This document shows positions 63,760 to 64,000 of a stretch of 64,000 nucleotides of DNA, piece after piece. A program made the translations under genes and the position numbers. The stretch is from JAPOXR01 sp963664715 (lineage in GTDB: Bacteria > Pseudomonadota > Alphaproteobacteria > Rhodobacterales > Rhodobacteraceae): contig CAXXUY010000005.1 of NCBI GenBank assembly GCA_963664715.2, positions 1-64,000 on the forward strand, written 5' to 3'. How positions within the stretch are numbered: position 1 is the stretch's first letter; the number at the start of each line of letters is the position of its first letter. Under the pieces are notes generated by a model. The model worked only from the letters and a program-made list of their open reading frames with translations, was not told where the DNA came from and made no database searches.

Positions 63760-64000
63760 CACGGCCAGACTGGCGGGAATGAGTGGCAGGTGCCGGACCT
63801 CAGGATGGCTGTACAGATGATTGCAGGTTCGCAGCCACCGGAAAGTGGCGGCAGCGGGCCTTCTTCCCAATCGGCCCGAGAGCCTGCGCATTATCGCTCG
63901 AACGGAGATGGAGCCTTCGGCATCGACTGTTGAGGATTATCCCAGAGCACGTCCTCGCCACCTTTCCGACAAGGACGCGAGGGCCCAGCCTAGCAGGAAG
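63760..64000. other. End of window, no gene seen
   Basis: The last 241 bases show no supportable coding frame or RNA gene. Confidence 0.4.

Noticed and set aside
1..64000. CRISPR array, rRNA genes or intact insertion sequence
   Set aside because: No regularly spaced direct repeats, no rRNA-like sequence, and only transposase or recombinase fragments were found.

Overview
The window looks like chromosomal DNA of an alphaproteobacterium, most likely in or near the marine Rhodobacterales. The grounds are an F1 operon in the order atpH-A-G-D-C without F0 genes, the runs priA / fsa / DUF484 / xerC and chaC / DUF2125 / tyrA-hisC, a cytochrome-c-linked urate oxidase (puuD-uraH), a phasin, and moderately high GC. 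The lineage is an inference from gene order and protein style, not from a marker gene.

Positions 1-45000 are mostly core chromosome. In order they hold a truncated LysR regulator, a cupin protein, prs, the atp operon, a decayed serine recombinase, a methyltransferase, gloB, clpA, a phasin with a PhaR-like operator, and recD2. Then come a MotA/MotB-like proton-channel pair whose MotB partner carries eleven tandem 56-residue coiled-coil repeats, a divergent SPFH/NfeD pair, chaC, DUF2125, hisC-tyrA, priA, fsa, DUF484-xerC, uraH-puuD, maeB, a calcineurin-type phosphodiesterase, a two-gene sodium:solute symporter, an MFS transporter and a DMGDH-like flavoprotein.

From about 45900 to the end the sequence is accessory and partly decaying. 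It holds an SHMT-like PLP enzyme, an IS630 remnant, two type I sulfatase genes each broken by one visible lesion (an amber codon; a 1-nt frameshift), and an alkylsulfatase-type metallo-beta-lactamase. A VanR-like GntR regulator is divergent from a large operon: TRAP binding protein, GST, TRAP small and large permease subunits, aromatic-type aldehyde dehydrogenase, a LigF-like GST, an SDR and, after a gap, a tandem OsmC protein.

The most interesting signal ties this part together. Six copies of a palindrome around TTGGGATCCCAA occur only in its control regions. Several sit immediately behind a -35-like TTGA hexamer, inside a 17-bp promoter spacer, and neighbouring sites are spaced near whole helical turns. 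The palindrome resembles the Caulobacter VanR operator (ATTGGATCCAAT), and the GntR protein resembles VanR. I infer a locally regulated system for uptake and breakdown of a sulfated and/or ether-linked aromatic compound, whose sulfatase arm is being lost in this genome.
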